A DNA stretch of 64,000 bases from Myxococcales bacterium (GTDB lineage Bacteria; Myxococcota_A; Polyangia; Haliangiales; Haliangiaceae), in contig CANKMW010000042.1 in NCBI GenBank assembly GCA_947483555.1, forward strand, positions 1-64,000. Direction: 5' to 3'. Positions 40,201-48,453 of the stretch are shown in pieces. Numbering within the stretch: position 1 is the stretch's first letter; each line of letters begins with the position of its first letter. The translations under genes were made by a program, and so were the position numbers. The notes beneath the pieces are model-generated. The model was not told the DNA's origin. It worked only from the letters and a program-made list of their open reading frames with translations, and searched no databases.

Positions 40201-42511
40201 CACCATCGTGGCCGGGGCCAACGCCGCGACCAGCGACGGCAGCTTCGGAACCGAGTTCGCCTCGGACTTCGTCGGAAACCTGGTGACCTTCGGCGCGCTG
40301 CGCGGCGTCGACAAGGCGGTCGAAGGCACCAAGATGGCGCGCATCGCGAAGAACGTGGAGCATGCGCCGGCCGAGCTCAAGCTCGCCTACAAGACGATGC
40401 ACGCGGGCCTCACCGGCGCGACCATTCTCGGGACGCAGGCGTTCTCGATGCAGGCCGACGCTGCGATCCATGGCCGCTCGCTGTCGCTCGACGAGATGGC
40501 CGAGGGCGGACCGAAGGTCCTGGGCATGATGATCGGCCATTCGGTGGCCGGTCGGTTGATGTCCGGCCCGATGGAGGAGCTAAAGGCGCTCGGTGCCAAG
40601 GGTGGCGAGTTCATCCGGCGTCGGCAGAAGCTCGCCGATCGCGCCCAGATCCTCCGCAAGACTGGTGACCCGGACGGCGCCATCCGACTGCTCGCCGACG
40701 AACGTGCGCTCTACGAAGCCGAAGTGGCGTTCTTCCGCGCGGAGCTGGCCAAGAAGGGCGGCTTCGACGCCGAGCTGAACGAGCGCATCAAGGGTTCCAC
40801 CGAACGGCTGGGCGACGTGGGTGCAGAGCAAGCGGGTCACGCCTTCGCACAGATGCACCTCGAACCGGTGGTGCCCGGCCACAGCTACACCGGGTCGCCG
40901 TCGCACATCGACGGCGTCGTCGCTCACTACAGGGGCCTGGGCTTCAAGGCGACCGAGTACGCGGATGGAGCGGGGGAGGGCAAGCGGCTGATCGAGCTGA
41001 CGTCGCCAACCAAGGAGACGACGCTCGAGCTGCTCGACAAGGCGCCGCGACGCGGTGCGAAGTCACGCACGTCCGGCGCGGACGACGAGGGGCGCACCGG
41101 TGGGAAGGACCCGCAGGGGATCGACTCGAACCGCGATCCCTTCGCGCCCGACGAGGTTCGCAAGAACGCGGACATCATCCGTGCCGGGGAGCCTGGCCTC
41201 AACGCCGTGGTCGGCTTCGTCACCAAGGACACCGACGGCCTCGCGCTGCTGCAGCGCCTCATGCGCGGCGATGAGACGGCGCTCGCCGAGCTCGGGTTCG
41301 AGGGCAACGGGAAGTTCGATCCAAGCACGCGCGAATGGGGCCTCGGCAAGTTCGGCAAGAAGTACGTGATCGTCGCCGGCGAGCCGTCGGGTGTCGATTG
41401 GGGCGCGCTCAAGGGCGTCGAACCAATCGGGCACTCGCACCCGATCGACATGTATCGGAAGACGATGCAAGGGCGACGGCAGCTCGATATCAGGAGCGTG
41501 GTGGCGGAGTCGGGCGAGGACGCAAGCCTCGTGTTCTCCTCCCCAGAGGACGTGCGGTTCGCGGCGCTGCGGCGTCTCGGCCTGCACGTCATCGCGCTGC
41601 CGTATGAGCACCTCGGTGGAACGGAAATCACGCTCGCCTCGAAGACTCCTTCTGGACGGGCTCAGGTCATCCTCCTGCTGGAGGGCGCCACCGGTCCGAT
41701 TCACTCCGCCGACGGGGCGACGCGATACCGAGCGCGAGCGACCATGAAGGCCGGTGGTCAGCCGATCTGGCAAGGCACGATCGACGCCGTCTTTCCCGCA
41801 GGCAAGAAGTCCCACCTCGAGTTCGACGCGCCCGAGCCGGCGAGCACACACGCGGATGGTGGTCCTGGCGCACCCGCTACCACCAAGACCAGGAGCGGGG
41901 GCACAGCGGACGAACTCGACGGACGCGATCTCGTCGACCTGATAGACGGTAACAAGTCCAAGCGGGCCCGTTCGGCAGAGGACTCGGCTGACGATGTCGA
42001 CGACGGTGTCGAACAAACAGTTCGTGAAGCAGACCTTCCCGCGCGACATCGTGATCTGATGGAGGGAAACAAGAACGGAGTCACCGTTCGCACCCACGGT
42101 GACGCGAAGCAGTCGGGAATTGTCCCGGGGCCGGGCGAGCTGAACACCGAGCAACACCATGTCTTCCCCAAAGAGTCGCAGTACGCCAAGTTCTTCAAGG
42201 ATCGCAGCCTGGACGAGAATAAGATCCACGACTACACGATCTCGATCGACGAACACACCCACGAGCTCGTCCATGTCGGGCGAGACAAATGGGACCAAGA
42301 GTGGTCTGCGGCGATCATCAAGAGGATTGCCGACGAAGAGAAGATCTATGGGCGACTCCTGACGGTGGATGAAATGGTCGGCACCGCCCGCGACTTGATG
42401 GCGGACTGGAGAATCCCGCGCGATCTTCCGTTCGAGCGTTGGAACGGTGCCCCGGCGAGCAAGGCGCCGCCGCCCAAGCGGAAGAAGCCTATGAAGAGGA
42501 CGCAACCATGA
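37223..42511 (+). CDS. DUF4157 polymorphic toxin with HH-type nuclease-like tip
   Basis: 1,762 residues. DUF4157 region about 110-195, with metalloprotease motif HEAAH at 168-172 (context AHEAAHVVQQ); this domain is common on cargo of extracellular contractile injection systems. A long helical middle follows, with a hydrophobic stretch near 950-1010 (FIGVSIVAAGAGGF). A segment around 1390-1420 has a JAB-like GHSHP. The last 130 residues resemble TIGR02269/DUF2380-type tips (EQHHVFPKES, DYTISIDEHTHELVH, WDQEW), probably a nuclease. The next gene overlaps the stop as ATGA, as an immunity gene would. No injection-system gene is in the window. Confidence 0.8.
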   Translation: MPWDFKSWLDGLPPAAEEEVPQRPAPGKVSRTSRLQPVQRRAASGSVSAAPLDGIDYLSQPAERQVAPVPHEDPFAMHLIGTPVQRSRDGANADDVHAAAARGLEAPASPLPHLDQIQKSFGHHDISHVQAHVGGAAAEASTAMGASAYAAGDDVAFASAPDLHTAAHEAAHVVQQKGGVQLKGGVGEVGDAYERHADAVADKVVAGESAEVLLDQFVGAGSHVASAHVQRKNIGGTGEGREDSPSDVSADRFRFEAERSGALVTAREYLRGYLLTKIGPALSAAMADKGYSPPHRRLGWGEKASDFGYEVVARIPDVFSDDYHGLPDLLGDELWQLVDDNRLRTTDGKSLADKVMPAAPKEGLKDGIKGPMRWVPDVAVAIASRFDEQVRASLPRVGERYVQAYDRFAADAAGAHQRAVKSSDILPGHPMDRLVIRVMSTEGMVTVEPRHDAHGASAERGTRGPRRLKSMTWVDEPGMWNWIKVSPADATAEEVAYHLFKDYSAAHRLVASPPFFGLTIKDAAQFPAARAHRAKHDGGNAFDAMDAAANESPDLTRTRAEQTQDPAHDRPAQLVNSKAGEEASRAHGTRSGASQPSATEADATDVTAPRETTDPVQTFAAVLVQLEAIARMVVSFGAAGELAPVHERTVARRSQAASAPPELRAQLSGVARAQQRVLLEIGSPLGQVVVQLQARGIKATDKDGAGDVARSAVVGLVRAAAFSDLPDLARTELEGALKAQRLAGTDAMEAMLADAIGRVESITMQRGKVAYESKRSEKVFDGDLQGRQRALRAKVAELRGRLIAGEAVAPSEVKAIFEKIDALRFEAELMTNIVSLESMFEAVQQTLDEGWVRAAENTPGMGTNLASLEEGGARLKSTLTHAHKRWLEIHAELRAMKQADPERAADLNHALDDLKSKVRALAGDKAVADYLNMAYDRMSDARTKAAIVQIAFFIGVSIVAAGAGGFVAAGVNAARGAETAALLGQLAGMTVESTIVAGANAATSDGSFGTEFASDFVGNLVTFGALRGVDKAVEGTKMARIAKNVEHAPAELKLAYKTMHAGLTGATILGTQAFSMQADAAIHGRSLSLDEMAEGGPKVLGMMIGHSVAGRLMSGPMEELKALGAKGGEFIRRRQKLADRAQILRKTGDPDGAIRLLADERALYEAEVAFFRAELAKKGGFDAELNERIKGSTERLGDVGAEQAGHAFAQMHLEPVVPGHSYTGSPSHIDGVVAHYRGLGFKATEYADGAGEGKRLIELTSPTKETTLELLDKAPRRGAKSRTSGADDEGRTGGKDPQGIDSNRDPFAPDEVRKNADIIRAGEPGLNAVVGFVTKDTDGLALLQRLMRGDETALAELGFEGNGKFDPSTREWGLGKFGKKYVIVAGEPSGVDWGALKGVEPIGHSHPIDMYRKTMQGRRQLDIRSVVAESGEDASLVFSSPEDVRFAALRRLGLHVIALPYEHLGGTEITLASKTPSGRAQVILLLEGATGPIHSADGATRYRARATMKAGGQPIWQGTIDAVFPAGKKSHLEFDAPEPASTHADGGPGAPATTKTRSGGTADELDGRDLVDLIDGNKSKRARSAEDSADDVDDGVEQTVREADLPARHRDLMEGNKNGVTVRTHGDAKQSGIVPGPGELNTEQHHVFPKESQYAKFFKDRSLDENKIHDYTISIDEHTHELVHVGRDKWDQEWSAAIIKRIADEEKIYGRLLTVDEMVGTARDLMADWRIPRDLPFERWNGAPASKAPPPKRKKPMKRTQP

Positions 42512-43044
42512 CAACACCGCAATCCGCGACGCTCGGTGCCTGGCAAGGTGACTGGCAAGCGCGCCTGACCGAGCGGCTTCAGGGACTCGGGTTCGCCTCG
42601 GCGACCGACTACGCAGCCCAACGGGCGGCGGTGTCACTCCTCGTGCTCGCCGATGAGCTCAGCGGAGGGCACGACGATATCGCGGCTGAACAGATCCGGC
42701 GACGACTTCTTGCCGAAGCCAGCCAGCTCGGCACGGTGGAAAGATGCGCACGCGATCTTCTCGTACGAAGTCTGCACGAGAAGCTCCCCGAGGGGTGGCA
42801 TAAGGACTGGGGCGTCGATGTTCCGGGTGACCGCACCACCCCGATCGCGCGGCGGGCTAGCGCCCTCGGCGGGTGGACGTCCTCGATCTCGGTGCATCTT
42901 CCCGAGTACGACGACGTGTTGATGCGCATCGCTCTCGCCCTTCGCGATTCGCCGACCCCGGCCGGATGGCTTCCCTCATCCGCCGATGATCCAGTGCTCC
43001 TCGAGATCTTCCGCGAGCACTGGCGCGAGGCTGCTCAAGCGTGA
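42508..43044 (+). CDS. Candidate immunity protein of the DUF4157 toxin
   Basis: 178 residues; its ATG overlaps the toxin stop (ATGA), so the two are translated together. It is soluble, helical and moderately acidic (LLVLADELSGGHDDIAAEQIRRR, SVHLPEYDDVLMRIALALRD), with no signal peptide. This fits a cytoplasmic antidote. No known immunity family recognised, so the role is inferred from position. Confidence 0.65.
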   Translation: MTTPQSATLGAWQGDWQARLTERLQGLGFASATDYAAQRAAVSLLVLADELSGGHDDIAAEQIRRRLLAEASQLGTVERCARDLLVRSLHEKLPEGWHKDWGVDVPGDRTTPIARRASALGGWTSSISVHLPEYDDVLMRIALALRDSPTPAGWLPSSADDPVLLEIFREHWREAAQA

Positions 43045-44381
43045 ATGTCATGGATGACCGCTCGCGGCTCGCAACTGTCCGCTTCTTCACGAGTGCCTCG
43101 CTAAGGCCAATCGAAGAGGTATCCGGCGAAGTGGTTCAGTGGCTCCCCCGGTGGATCACCGTCGAGTTCGAGGGAGCTCGCCCGGTGACCGGCGTATGGC
43201 AATCGGCGAAGGGCCGTCGGCGTGTCTGCTGGTACGCACGGGAGCACAGCGCGGAGCTGGCTGCCACCCACATGGAGCGCTACGGCGACGAACCGTTCTG
43301 GATCATCGACCTTGCAGCGGCGAGCCAGGGTCGCGTGTCTGTCCTCGAGTGCGACGCCATGGGCCAGCCCAATGCGCGATGCGAGTGGGCCTTCGACGAG
43401 TGGTACATGCCGACTCGCGAAGAGGAGCGTTCGCCGGAAGGCGCGCTGGTCATGACTCGCATATTCGACTGCGTGCAGACCGGGCTCATCATCGGCGTCA
43501 CCGAGCAGCGCCCGGGTCGACCTGACGTCGAGCGTTCACGCCCCATTTCGTTTCCAATCCCTGAACTCGCAGGGGAGCCGTTTCTTTGCGGCAGCACCAT
43601 CACCGACGGCGGCCCTCGACTCATCGCTCCGATCGCACAGAACGAGTACCAGGGACGATTCTTCGCGGTGTACCGCGAAGGCGGGACATGGAATCGGGGA
43701 GTAGCGACCATCGCGCGCAGATACAGCTGGCCTGCGAAGCTTGATCCGATCGTCAACTTCCACGGCGAGCATGTTGCGGCGATGGTCAAGGCCGGGGAGT
43801 TGATGCACCCGTGGAGTCCGAGCTACTCGTTCATAGGCGTGGTCGAGGCGCTTCCGGACGGCCGACCGATGGACGAAGTAGTCGCCGAAGGTCCGCTCCT
43901 GCTGGAGGATGCCGTGACCATTGCGATCCAAGTCGCAGGCGTTGCACGTCGCGCGCACGCCGCGGGCCACCCGCTCGGTGGCGTCCGTCCTGAGCTGACA
44001 TTCGTCCGCCGTCATGGGGCGCACTGGGTCCTTTCGGGAATCATGCACCGATGTGCCGCGATTATCCCGGCTACCCAGTCGGGCGAAGCTGTTCTCTCGC
44101 CCGTCTTCCCGTGCGACTTCTCAAGCAAGAACGACGCGCACGGGCTCGCGCAGCTTCTCTGGTTCGCGCTCACCGATGGCCACCCGTATATCGCGCCCGC
44201 TGACATTCGGCGACCGCAGGCCTGGAGCGACTACGAGTACGGCAGGGCCCGTCGCCAGGCCTGGACAGGTCCTGCCGCTATCGGCCCGTTGCTGGAGCGA
44301 GTGCTGTTCCCATCTGGAGACTCGATGGGCTTTGAGGCATTCGTTTCGGAGCTCGAAAAGCTGCGGGGCGGGATCGCCTAA
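43041..44381 (+). CDS. Unknown protein with pseudokinase-like C-terminal half
   Basis: 446 residues from a GTG overlapping the upstream stop (GTGA). Residues 1-230 are an unknown beta-rich domain (RPISFPIPELAGEPFLCGS). Residues about 240-440 follow the layout of a kinase C-lobe without catalytic residues: VARRAHAAGHPLGGVRPEL in place of HRDxKPEN, no DFG, then DAHGLAQLLWFALTDGHPYI as in kinase helix F. The last 55 residues (QAWSDYEYGRARRQAW) are repeated in the next gene. Its position after toxin and immunity genes suggests a part in that module. Confidence 0.65.
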   Translation: MNVMDDRSRLATVRFFTSASLRPIEEVSGEVVQWLPRWITVEFEGARPVTGVWQSAKGRRRVCWYAREHSAELAATHMERYGDEPFWIIDLAAASQGRVSVLECDAMGQPNARCEWAFDEWYMPTREEERSPEGALVMTRIFDCVQTGLIIGVTEQRPGRPDVERSRPISFPIPELAGEPFLCGSTITDGGPRLIAPIAQNEYQGRFFAVYREGGTWNRGVATIARRYSWPAKLDPIVNFHGEHVAAMVKAGELMHPWSPSYSFIGVVEALPDGRPMDEVVAEGPLLLEDAVTIAIQVAGVARRAHAAGHPLGGVRPELTFVRRHGAHWVLSGIMHRCAAIIPATQSGEAVLSPVFPCDFSSKNDAHGLAQLLWFALTDGHPYIAPADIRRPQAWSDYEYGRARRQAWTGPAAIGPLLERVLFPSGDSMGFEAFVSELEKLRGGIA

Positions 44382-44752
44382 TGTTCGCGGACAACTCGAA
44401 GCCGCAGCCAGTCGATGACCTTCTCGATACGCTTGGCACGCGCCGATTGCGTGGGTGGTCACCTCCGTCGGAGGCGGACCTGGCTCGCCTCGCGACGGCG
44501 CTCGGCGGAGAGCACCGGCCCGCCGGTACGCTGTTCCGTCGATGCGACAACGTATCGGCCGCTTCGATTCGGCAATCGCAGGCCTGGAGCGACTACGAGT
44601 ATGGTCGCGCCAAACGCCAGTCGTGGAATGGGCCCTCGATCGTAGGCCCGCTGTTAGAGCGGGTGATGTTCGAGTCGGGTGATTCGCCGGACTTCGAAGC
44701 GTTCGTCGCTGAACTCGTGCGAATTCGAGCCGCGACCACGGGCCACGAGTAG
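44381..44752 (+). CDS. Partial tandem duplicate of the pseudokinase-like C-terminus
   Basis: 123 residues; the ATG overlaps the upstream TAA by one base. Residues about 63-118 repeat the C-terminal 55 residues of the previous protein (QAWSDYEYGRAKRQSW, IVGPLLERVMFESGDS) with about three quarters identical by eye. The DNA repeats at an offset of exactly 360 bases. The N-terminal 60 residues are unrelated or decayed. Either a working small protein or a duplication relic. Confidence 0.6.
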   Translation: MFADNSKPQPVDDLLDTLGTRRLRGWSPPSEADLARLATALGGEHRPAGTLFRRCDNVSAASIRQSQAWSDYEYGRAKRQSWNGPSIVGPLLERVMFESGDSPDFEAFVAELVRIRAATTGHE

Positions 44753-44813
44753 GGACGAGTGCAGGCACGATCAACCACCAAGTTCGCGTACGCCCACACG
44801 AAGGAACATCAAG

Positions 44814-45473
44814 ATGAAAACCGACCCTCGCCTCGTACGGCGCGCAGCTTGGCGACCACTCTCCTGCGTGATTCCGGTAGCGGCACTGGCCGTGCTCGCA
44901 GGATGCGGCAAGTCGAAGGCGACCGATGAGGGGGCCGCCCAGTCCCAGTCGACGCCGAAGACCGCGCAGCCCGATGCGCCGCCACCCGAAGCGGCAGCCG
45001 CGTCGCGACAGGGGACGCCGGCGACGAAGGCGGACACGCCACTGTTGGCGATGGCCAACGTGCGGCTTCTCCAGCCCGAGGTCGACATCGAACGGCGACT
45101 GGACAATGTGGATGCGCTGGGCGATCTGATCCAACGCGCAACCGACGCAGTGGTCGCCTACGACCGTGATCACGCAGGTGCGCTTCCATCTACGATCGAC
45201 GTCTTCGTCGTCGCACGCGCTGGAAGCGTACGGGTGTGGGTCACGGGACCCGCTGGCGACGTGAGCCTTCCCGAGCTCAACGCTGCCTTCGCCAAGCTCC
45301 CGCCCATTGCAGTTCGCGAGGAGAATGTAGCCGTTGACGCACGGATGGTTCGGGCCGGGACAGCTCCCACGTCGACCGAACCATACCTTCCCACAAGTTG
45401 GAGACAGGCTGCGAGCGCCGGCGCGCACGGGACATCGGTCGACGAGATTGTGAAGGCGGTTTGGTCCCGCTGA
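44814..45473 (+). CDS. Lipoprotein, unknown, with biopolymer-transport-like fold
   Basis: 219 residues with AAGGA before the ATG. Lipobox LAGC near residue 32. After a Pro/Ala/Gln linker, residues about 80-215 have the pattern of a periplasmic two-layer domain (DIERRLDNVDALGDLIQ, VFVVARAGSVRVWVTG, ELNAAFAKLPPIAVREENVAV). The last part resembles ExbD/TolR-type periplasmic domains only loosely. Function unknown. Confidence 0.65.
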   Translation: MKTDPRLVRRAAWRPLSCVIPVAALAVLAGCGKSKATDEGAAQSQSTPKTAQPDAPPPEAAAASRQGTPATKADTPLLAMANVRLLQPEVDIERRLDNVDALGDLIQRATDAVVAYDRDHAGALPSTIDVFVVARAGSVRVWVTGPAGDVSLPELNAAFAKLPPIAVREENVAVDARMVRAGTAPTSTEPYLPTSWRQAASAGAHGTSVDEIVKAVWSR

Positions 45474-45474
45474 T

Positions 45475-45726
45475 GTGGCCCTCGAGGACGCACGCGCCTA
45501 CTCGGTCGAGGCCGTGGGCGGAATCGCTCGCAAGATCTTCGGGTTCGTGGGTTCCTCCTCATCGTGGCGGCGTTCATGTATCTGTGGATGCAACGGGAGC
45601 CACCGCGCGGGCGACGCCCGAGTGGCGACGAAAGAGGTTCCGATCCCGCTCCTGGGCGCGACGCTTGTCAATCACGTCGCCGACCACGTGCGTACTTCTA
45701 CACGTGATGGGTTTATCCTCGGCTAG
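45475..45726 (+). CDS. Doubtful small membrane protein, possibly frameshifted
   Basis: An 83-residue frame from a GTG 2 bases after the previous stop. Its ends read protein-like (EAVGGIARKIFGFVG; VATKEVPIPLLGATLVNHVA), but the middle does not, while another frame there encodes a clean membrane segment (FLLIVAAFMYLWMQREP). I suspect two compensating frameshifts in a small membrane protein. Only low support. Confidence 0.35.
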   Translation: MALEDARAYSVEAVGGIARKIFGFVGSSSSWRRSCICGCNGSHRAGDARVATKEVPIPLLGATLVNHVADHVRTSTRDGFILG

Positions 45727-45813
45727 CCCTCGAGCTTGCCGTGACCAAGCGTCTGAAGAGCAAGAAGGCTGCAACGGCTGCAACCCGTTCATCATCGCGC
45801 TGGTCAACAACGA

Positions 45814-46947
45814 ATGAAGGTGGTGCATCTGCTTGTGCTCGTCGCAAGCGCCGTGGGGACCGCGTGTGGCGACCGGCCTGGCACCGCGAAGCTCAGACCC
45901 GACATCGTGCTCCGCCTTGAGGGAGTGGACTTTGAGTCTCGGGCCTGGGTCGCAGGGCATGATGCCAAGCTCCTCGCGATCGCCTCGGCGTTCGACGCAT
46001 TTGGCGAGGTCATGTTGGTCGAACTGGGCATGGGCACGTTCGAGATGCGCACCGAGGTTGCCTTGGCCCGCTCGGACCGCCCGCTCCTCTGGTACGGCTA
46101 CGAGCGCAGGTACGTGGAGCCGGAGTCGAACGCGACGTTCGACCTGCCCATCGACTCGCTGGATCGCGAGGCCGACGTGCACTTGAGCAACAACGGTCGC
46201 GGCGCGCTCGTGCGACTCGCTCGATCGTTCGACGGCTCGCGCATGACGCTCCAGGGCTGGAACGGCCAGCCGGCGCCATTGTGGACCAAAGAGATCGCGC
46301 CGTTGCCGATCGGCGCAGGGCTCGCGCTCTCGCCGGCCGGCGATCTGGTTGCGCTGGTCAGCGTGTTCGACGACCCCGGCCCCACCAAGCTCACCATCTT
46401 CGACGCGCGAACAGGAGAGCGCCGATGGCAGGGCCACTCCGCGCTCTTCAGTTTCATGCCCCAACACGTCGACGAGCAGGTCGCGTTTTCCGACGACGGT
46501 TCGGCCGTTTACGTTCATGGATCAATGCGAACGAAGGGTCAAGCGACGGGGTTCGAGGGCTGGGATGCGGCAACGGGCGAGATCACCACCCGCTTCCAGG
46601 TGGAGGGCGCGCTGGCATCGTGGGACGGAACCCTGCTGGCGATCAGCAAGAAGACGGTCTCGTTTGGCAAGGTGACGTACTTCGATGGCAACAACGCTGA
46701 CTTTGGCCCGTTCGCAAAGCCGGACGAACGACCGAGCTGGCGGTGCGAGTACGAGGAGTTCGCGCTTTCCTCGGCTCGCGCGAGGGTGGACACGTCGCTG
46801 CACGACGCCGACTACGCTCGGCTATTCGGGAACAAGGCGAGCGAAAGCTGTTCGACCCGCGCGATGCTGCCGGTGGCGGGGGGAGTCATGTTCGTGCGGA
46901 GTGAAATCGACCGGCTCCGCGTCCAGTTCTTCAGGAGTGGGGGGTAA
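45814..46947 (+). CDS. Propeller-like lipoprotein
   Basis: 377 residues with a signal ending GTAC (lipobox about residue 15-18). The middle holds WD/PQQ-like blades (LALSPAGDLVALVSVFDD, LTIFDARTGERRWQG, VAFSDDGSAVYVHG, GWDAATGEITTRF). The C-terminus has two Cys that could pair. Parent type of the decayed copy at 20598-21277. Probably periplasmic or surface; ligand unknown. Confidence 0.75.
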   Translation: MKVVHLLVLVASAVGTACGDRPGTAKLRPDIVLRLEGVDFESRAWVAGHDAKLLAIASAFDAFGEVMLVELGMGTFEMRTEVALARSDRPLLWYGYERRYVEPESNATFDLPIDSLDREADVHLSNNGRGALVRLARSFDGSRMTLQGWNGQPAPLWTKEIAPLPIGAGLALSPAGDLVALVSVFDDPGPTKLTIFDARTGERRWQGHSALFSFMPQHVDEQVAFSDDGSAVYVHGSMRTKGQATGFEGWDAATGEITTRFQVEGALASWDGTLLAISKKTVSFGKVTYFDGNNADFGPFAKPDERPSWRCEYEEFALSSARARVDTSLHDADYARLFGNKASESCSTRAMLPVAGGVMFVRSEIDRLRVQFFRSGG

Positions 46948-47043
46948 TTCGGCCATGAACGTGACGACTTCGGCCGCTCGGCCACGCGGTGTCCGGCTCA
47001 AGACACGCAGCCTCGTTCACGCCGATCACATCGGAGGTAACCG

Positions 47044-47784
47044 GTGACCCGAGCGATCGAGCAGGATGACGCGACACCGGTTGCGGTGATCTGCCTCGCC
47101 GGCGCCGGCGCCGCGGGCTTGACGAGCCCGTGCTTCTGGCCGGAGGACGGATATCACCTCGTGTTGATGCTCGGCAACGGGCTCGAGGGGGATGTCCGAT
47201 TCACCGGCAACAACGCCCACGCCGTCGAGCTCGCCCGGGGCCTGATAATAGGGACCGGCAGCTGCTCGTCGATCGAGCCGCCGAGCGACTCGGATCTCTA
47301 CCAGCCGGGCGACGAGTGCTACCGACAGCCAGGGACGGCCCGCGCCTTCCTGGACCCGAATCCGACGGGCGTTGCGTACCGCAGGATGGAAGCTCGGATC
47401 TCCGCGGACGAGTTCGCGTTTCACTCGACGATGGGCACCTTCCAGATGACGACGGTGGTGGAGCGCAACCAGTCGTGGTCGGTCGAGAGCTTCGAGATCC
47501 CGATGATGTCGAAGGCGCCGCCTGTGCTCGATCGGTCACCCTGCTACCGTCGCGGCTGCCTGACGTACGCGCTCGAGGAGAGCGCCCGATTCGCCCTCCT
47601 GCCGTTCACTCGGCCCGGCGGCGAGGCTGCGGTGGGGATCGCCTTCCGACAGCGGTGGAAGGACTGGCCCGTCTGCTGGGCGCCGGTCGCTGCGACGCTC
47701 GACGTCGAACGGCTGGTCTCGACGCTGAACGGCGAGATCAACGAGGCCTGGACGCGATGGCGAGCGTCCCCGAGATTCAAGTAG
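47044..47784 (+). CDS. Unknown Cys-containing protein
   Basis: 246 residues from a GTG at 47044. Eight or so Cys are spread along the chain (LTSPCFW, GSCSSIE, DECYRQ, SPCYRRGCLTY, WPVCWAP), suggesting an exported disulfide protein, although no classic signal peptide is present. VAVICLAGAGAAG near the start may be a weak membrane or signal segment. No family recognised. Confidence 0.6.
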   Translation: MTRAIEQDDATPVAVICLAGAGAAGLTSPCFWPEDGYHLVLMLGNGLEGDVRFTGNNAHAVELARGLIIGTGSCSSIEPPSDSDLYQPGDECYRQPGTARAFLDPNPTGVAYRRMEARISADEFAFHSTMGTFQMTTVVERNQSWSVESFEIPMMSKAPPVLDRSPCYRRGCLTYALEESARFALLPFTRPGGEAAVGIAFRQRWKDWPVCWAPVAATLDVERLVSTLNGEINEAWTRWRASPRFK

Positions 47785-47876
47785 GACGCGGTTAACGCCC
47801 AGCCAATCCGGGCGGTTACGCCGATGTTGATCATCGTAGGAAACCGCGCCGAGCTCCGGCCGATAGCCAGAGGCAA

Positions 47877-48452
47877 ATGAGCCTCGACGACTTCGATGTC
47901 TTCGCGCGCTGGCGCGAGCCGGCCGCCATCGTAACGGTGGAGCGGGCCCCAGGGCGGGTCGCCAACACGGAACGACTGGCGTCGCGCCCCGGCGTCATGG
48001 TCGTGCGCGACATGCTCACTGCGGCCGGCGGTAGCCTCGTGGAAGTGGAGCAGCACGCCGCCGCGCTCCGTGAATTCATCGACGAGCGCCTCTGTGCGCT
48101 CGCAGCGGAGCGCGCCAGCCAGCTCCGGCACGCCCTGCGCTACGCGGAGCACCAGCTCGAGGTCGCGCTGTTTCGCGCCGAGGTCGAGGCGCCGCACCTG
48201 TACGAGACCATCGTGGGGTACTACGGGCGGGTGCAGACCGGCGCCACCGAGATCCAGAGTCTCCTCGACGACGCGCCGACCGCCGCCGAGGAGGCTCACC
48301 CGACGGCGTGGCGCGCGCGTCTCGATGCTGCCGACGGAGATCTGGACCTGGTATCCGAGGACGACGAACCGATGGGCGAGCTCATCGACGCGACGGAGCT
48401 GTTCCGCCCGACCGCCCGAGCCCGCGCTCCACGCATGAACGGAGATCGCTGA
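47877..48452 (+). CDS. Unknown helical protein
   Basis: 191 residues, mostly long helices (EVEQHAAALREFIDERLCALAAERASQLRH in part), with an acidic tail (DLDLVSEDDEP). It ends one base before the start of the membrane protein gene, so they form an operon. No motif recognised. Confidence 0.65.
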   Translation: MSLDDFDVFARWREPAAIVTVERAPGRVANTERLASRPGVMVVRDMLTAAGGSLVEVEQHAAALREFIDERLCALAAERASQLRHALRYAEHQLEVALFRAEVEAPHLYETIVGYYGRVQTGATEIQSLLDDAPTAAEEAHPTAWRARLDAADGDLDLVSEDDEPMGELIDATELFRPTARARAPRMNGDR

Positions 48453-48453
48453 C

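Noticed and set aside
41063..42637. A 524-residue minus-strand frame opposite the DUF4157 toxin end
   Set aside because: It runs over the toxin tip and immunity gene, which have real motifs and a coupled junction. Long open shadows are expected at this GC.
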